DNA from: Patescibacteria group bacterium
GTDB taxonomy: Bacteria > Patescibacteriota > Minisyncoccia > Portnoybacterales > GWB1-42-6
Direction: 5' to 3'
NCBI GenBank assembly: GCA_018826025.1
Contig: JAHKAK010000078.1
Location: 1 to 8,176 of the forward strand
DNA length: 8,176 bases
Position 1 is the first letter of the stretch; each line of letters opens with the position of its first letter. A program made the position numbers and the translations under genes. This document shows, piece by piece, positions 5,624 through 8,176 of this stretch. A model generated the notes under the pieces. It did no database searches and was not told the origin of the DNA. It worked only from the letters and a program-made list of their open reading frames with translations.

Positions 5624-7192
5624 ATGGCGGAATTTTTTTTCAAAAATTGGCATCATTTTAAGCAAGTTGCCCGATACGTAATTTCCGGCGGGACAGCGGC
5701 GGTTGTCAACCTGGCCTTGCTGTATTTTTTAACCGATTATTTGGCAATTTGGTATCTTTTTTCGGCGGCGCTGTCTTATGTTGTCTCTTTTTTTGTTAGT
5801 TTTTTTCTGCAGAAATTTTGGACTTTTCGCGATAACCGCAAAGATCAAATTAATAAGCAGTTGATGATTTATGCCGGTATTGCCGGTTTTGGTTTATGCT
5901 TTAATGTTTTGTTGATGTATTTTTTAGTGGATATTTTGCATATCTGGTATATGTTTTCCCAGATAATCGTTGGATTTTTGTTGGCTTTTTGCAATTTTTT
6001 ATTTTATAAATTTTTTGTTTTTAGCCGATCGACTCAAGAAAGCAGAGACGATAAATTAAAAATTTTAATCGCCACAGGCATCTATCCGCCGGACTTGGGC
6101 GGGCCAGCCACGTTGCTGACCGAGTTACCCGGAGCCCTGAAAGTTAAAGGATTGGGCGTGAAAATCATCACGTATTCCGATGTCACCTTGAGTGAACGAG
6201 AAAAACAAGAAAAAATGGTTTATCGGATAAGTCGCCGGCAATGTTCTTTTTGTTATCTGGTAAAATATTTTTGGCAAATGTGGCGTTTGTCTTTTTGGTG
6301 CGATATAATTTACGCCACGGATACCTATAGTGTTGGCTATTTTGCGTATTTGATAAAAAAATTAACCGGAAAAAAGTATATTTTACGCTTTGCCGGCGAT
6401 AGTGCCTGGGAAAAAGCAACTATATCTGGTTGGACAAAAGATTACATTGTTGATTTCGAAAACAAGGAGCAAGAAGCTCGCGCGGAAAAATTAAAAAATC
6501 AACGGCGGCGGATTTTAAAAAATGCTGATAAGATTATTGCGGTAAGTCGTTTTATGGCTGATTTAGCGAGAAAAATTGGGGTAGATAATAAAAAAATCAG
6601 TGTAATTTATAACGCCGTAGATTTTTTTGGCGAACAACCGCAAAAGATAAAGTCGTTATCTCCGACGCTGGTTTTTGCCGGTCGCTTAATGCCTTGGAAA
6701 GGAGTTGAAGCCTTGCTGTCTGTTGTAGCCGAACTTAAAAATAATTTTCCGGATATTATTTTTGAAATTTTAGGTGATGGACCGGAATTTAGTCACCTTA
6801 AAGAAATAGCCCAGCAACTAAACATTGAACAAAATGTTAAGTTTCGTGGTCGGGTGAGTGAGCTTGATAGTCATAAAATTTTTGCCCACTCAACAATTTT
6901 TGTTTTAAATACTAACTATGAAGGTTTGCCGCATTCAGTATTAAATGCCATGAGAGCTGGTTTGCCGGTCATAACAACGCCCGTTGGCGGCAATCCAGAA
7001 GTGGTGCAAGATGGCGTTAACGGTCTTCTGGTAGCATATAACAATGAGTTGGCATGGCAGGAGGCGATTAGTCGCCTGCTGGGCAATGAAAGTTTGCGGG
7101 AAAAATTTTCCCAAAATGCTAAAAAAACTTTGGAAAAATTTAAGTTTGAAGAAATGGTTAATAAGACGATAGAGACAATGAATAGTATTTAA
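5624..7192 (+). CDS. GtrA-like membrane domain fused to GT4 glycosyltransferase
   Basis: This 522-residue protein joins two domains in one unbroken frame. Residues about 12-136 have four hydrophobic segments (near 15-35, 43-63, 82-103, 108-132) and the GtrA/DPMS-like signatures: RYVISGG at 17-23, FLQKFWTF at 61-68 and NFLFYKFFVF at 124-133. GtrA proteins are thought to help move lipid-linked sugars across membranes. Residues about 144-522 are a GT4 enzyme starting KILIATGIYPPDLGGPA, with AGRLMPWKG (352-360), GDG (384-386) and EGLPHSVLN at 433-441. The second Glu of the E-x7-E motif is Asn441. No start codon in good context lies at the linker (137-143), so separate products are unlikely. The start is ATG at 5624 without a Shine-Dalgarno sequence. 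It probably couples sugar transfer to a polyprenyl lipid with its export (inference). Confidence 0.88.
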   Translation: MAEFFFKNWHHFKQVARYVISGGTAAVVNLALLYFLTDYLAIWYLFSAALSYVVSFFVSFFLQKFWTFRDNRKDQINKQLMIYAGIAGFGLCFNVLLMYFLVDILHIWYMFSQIIVGFLLAFCNFLFYKFFVFSRSTQESRDDKLKILIATGIYPPDLGGPATLLTELPGALKVKGLGVKIITYSDVTLSEREKQEKMVYRISRRQCSFCYLVKYFWQMWRLSFWCDIIYATDTYSVGYFAYLIKKLTGKKYILRFAGDSAWEKATISGWTKDYIVDFENKEQEARAEKLKNQRRRILKNADKIIAVSRFMADLARKIGVDNKKISVIYNAVDFFGEQPQKIKSLSPTLVFAGRLMPWKGVEALLSVVAELKNNFPDIIFEILGDGPEFSHLKEIAQQLNIEQNVKFRGRVSELDSHKIFAHSTIFVLNTNYEGLPHSVLNAMRAGLPVITTPVGGNPEVVQDGVNGLLVAYNNELAWQEAISRLLGNESLREKFSQNAKKTLEKFKFEEMVNKTIETMNSI

Positions 7193-7207
7193 TAATTTTA
7201 TATTTTA

Positions 7208-7246
7208 AACTGTCATTTTTCATTTTGATTTTTACATTTTACATTA
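7208..7246 (+). repeat. 39-bp A/T-rich dispersed spacer repeat, copy 2
   Basis: It matches 2888-2926 at 37 of 39 positions; the two differences are the dinucleotide joining its halves (TT here, GA there). In both places it is followed by a degenerate stretch ending ATTAGAAATT. Here that stretch directly precedes the ATG at 7288, so the 95-bp spacer is mainly repeat. Confidence 0.8.
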
Positions 7247-7287
7247 AATAGTATTAAGTTGATTAGGAATTAGAATAATTAGAAATT

Positions 7288-8176
7288 ATGAAAAAGGTTT
7301 TGCTCATTAATCCTCCTTTCAATATCACCAAATCAAACTACGACACTTCGCTTTCGGTCGGACTTTTGAACATTGCTTCGTATTTGGATAGCCGCGGCGT
7401 GGCCGTGGAAATTATTGATGGCGCTAGGCAATCAAATTATTTGGAAAGATTAAAATCGGAGATACCAAATTGTAGCTTGGCGGCTTTGGCAGTTATGACA
7501 ATGCAAGTCGGTCAGGCTTTAAAGGTTTCTCAAATGATCAGAGAACTGAATCCGGATTGCCAGATTATCTGGGGCGGGCCGCATCCAACTTTTTTTCCAG
7601 AGCAAACCATAAAAAATAATTTGATTGATATTGTTTGCGTGGGCGAGGGAGAAGAAACAATTTTAGAAGTTGCCAGCGGCCAGGCTAAGCTTGGCCAAAG
7701 CCCCGCTGAGCGGGGCGGTAAATACTTAAAAACCATAGATGGTATTGTGTATAAAGATGGCGGACAAATTATCGCTAATAAATCTCGGGTTTTGCATGAT
7801 CCCGTAAAAATGCCTCTATTCAATTGGGATTTGGTGCCCAGAGAAATTTTAGAACGGCTAGCGTTGATTCCTTCTTTGACTTCACGGGGCTGCCCGCACC
7901 GTTGTACTTTTTGCATCAACGCGATTTTAAAAAATTCTTGGCGGCCCAGAAGCGCCGAACAAGTGCTGGAGGATTTGCGAATTATCAAAAGCAAGTTGTA
8001 TTTTGTCGGCAAGCCATTGCGGTTTTGGGACGAGAATTTTTTTGTGGATATTGCCCGTGCCAAAAAAATAATTAATGGAATGATCGCGCAGAACTTAGTC
8101 ATTCCCTGGGAAACAACCGTGCGCGCTAATTATTTAAGGGACGGAATGATAGACGATGCTTTTATGGCGAAATTAA
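7288..8176 (+). CDS. B12-binding domain radical SAM protein (3' partial)
   Basis: The frame is open from ATG 7288 to the window edge (296 residues), so the C-terminal part is missing. The N-terminal half resembles the cobalamin-binding domain of class B-type radical SAM enzymes: MKKVLLINPPF at the start, a GLLNIASYL helix, WGGPHPTFFPEQ around 95-106, and VGEGEET at 118-124. The radical SAM core begins at about 196 with SRGCPHRCTFC, giving the iron-sulfur cysteines Cys202, Cys206 and Cys209 in CxxxCxxC. Such enzymes use S-adenosylmethionine and often cobalamin for methylation or other radical changes to lipids, sugars, hopanoids or tetrapyrroles. The substrate is unknown; location after three glycan genes suggests a glycan or lipid carrier (inference). 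The stretch between EETILE and DGIVYK is about nine residues longer than I expect and is encoded by a double hairpin. Confidence 0.88.
   Translation, partial: MKKVLLINPPFNITKSNYDTSLSVGLLNIASYLDSRGVAVEIIDGARQSNYLERLKSEIPNCSLAALAVMTMQVGQALKVSQMIRELNPDCQIIWGGPHPTFFPEQTIKNNLIDIVCVGEGEETILEVASGQAKLGQSPAERGGKYLKTIDGIVYKDGGQIIANKSRVLHDPVKMPLFNWDLVPREILERLALIPSLTSRGCPHRCTFCINAILKNSWRPRSAEQVLEDLRIIKSKLYFVGKPLRFWDENFFVDIARAKKIINGMIAQNLVIPWETTVRANYLRDGMIDDAFMAKL
7678..7716. repeat. Double-hairpin element embedded in frame in the radical SAM gene
   Basis: GGCCAGGC (7678-7685) pairs with GCTTGGCC (7689-7696) around TAA, with one G-T wobble. Then GCCCCGC (7700-7706) pairs perfectly with GCGGGGC (7710-7716) around TGA. 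The 39 nt are exactly 13 codons (Gly131-Gly143). It is GC-rich against AT-rich surroundings and has no following T-run. Confidence 0.75.

Noticed and set aside
6030..6070. Frameshift or two separate genes at the GtrA-GT4 junction
   Set aside because: The frame is continuous, both domains are intact, and no start codon in good context occurs at the linker.
7530..8102. Long minus-strand open frame of 190 codons opposite the radical SAM gene
   Set aside because: The plus strand here encodes clear B12-binding and radical SAM motifs, including CxxxCxxC; the minus-strand translation shows no recognisable domain and is a shadow.

Overview
The window looks like part of a surface-glycan assembly cluster from an uncultivated bacterium. 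The best guess is Candidate Phyla Radiation (Patescibacteria, Parcubacteria-like). That guess rests on four things seen here: an AT-rich genome with A/T-tract spacers; genes with no recognisable Shine-Dalgarno sequence; O-antigen-ligase-type membrane proteins fused to TPR tails; and many short palindromes and heptamer arrays in spacers and inside genes. No rRNA, tRNA or single-copy marker is present, so the taxonomic call is inference.

Layout: (1) 1-417 is the C-terminal TPR end of a protein open at the left edge, similar to the tail of the next gene. (2) 418-589 is a spacer holding a 62-bp imperfect hairpin flanked by A/T-rich repeat arms. (3) 590-2824 encodes a complete O-antigen ligase/polymerase-like membrane protein with a TPR tail. 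(4) 2825-3001 is a convergent spacer with a repeat copy and a probable bidirectional terminator. (5) 3002-4216 (minus strand) encodes a CapM-like GT4 glycosyltransferase with a palindrome embedded in frame. (6) 4217-4402 is a divergent spacer with a possible promoter. (7) 4403-5545, 5624-7192 and 7288-8176+ (plus strand, a likely operon) encode a second GT4 enzyme, a GtrA-GT4 fusion, and a B12-binding radical SAM protein cut by the right edge.

Proposed joint role (inference): the GT4 enzymes build a lipid-linked glycan on the cytoplasmic face, the GtrA part may help move a lipid-linked sugar across the membrane, and the ligase/polymerase-like proteins polymerise the glycan or transfer it to an acceptor outside. 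The radical SAM protein may modify a lipid or sugar, but its substrate cannot be read from the sequence.

The most interesting signals are two palindromic elements inside coding regions, each a whole number of codons long and placed at apparent surface insertions of conserved enzymes. This resembles the Rickettsia palindromic elements known in proteins. Also notable are the GtrA-GT4 fusion, the tandem ligase paralogues, a G-quadruplex-like tract in an AT-rich gene, and heptamer repeats that run into a gene's stop codon.
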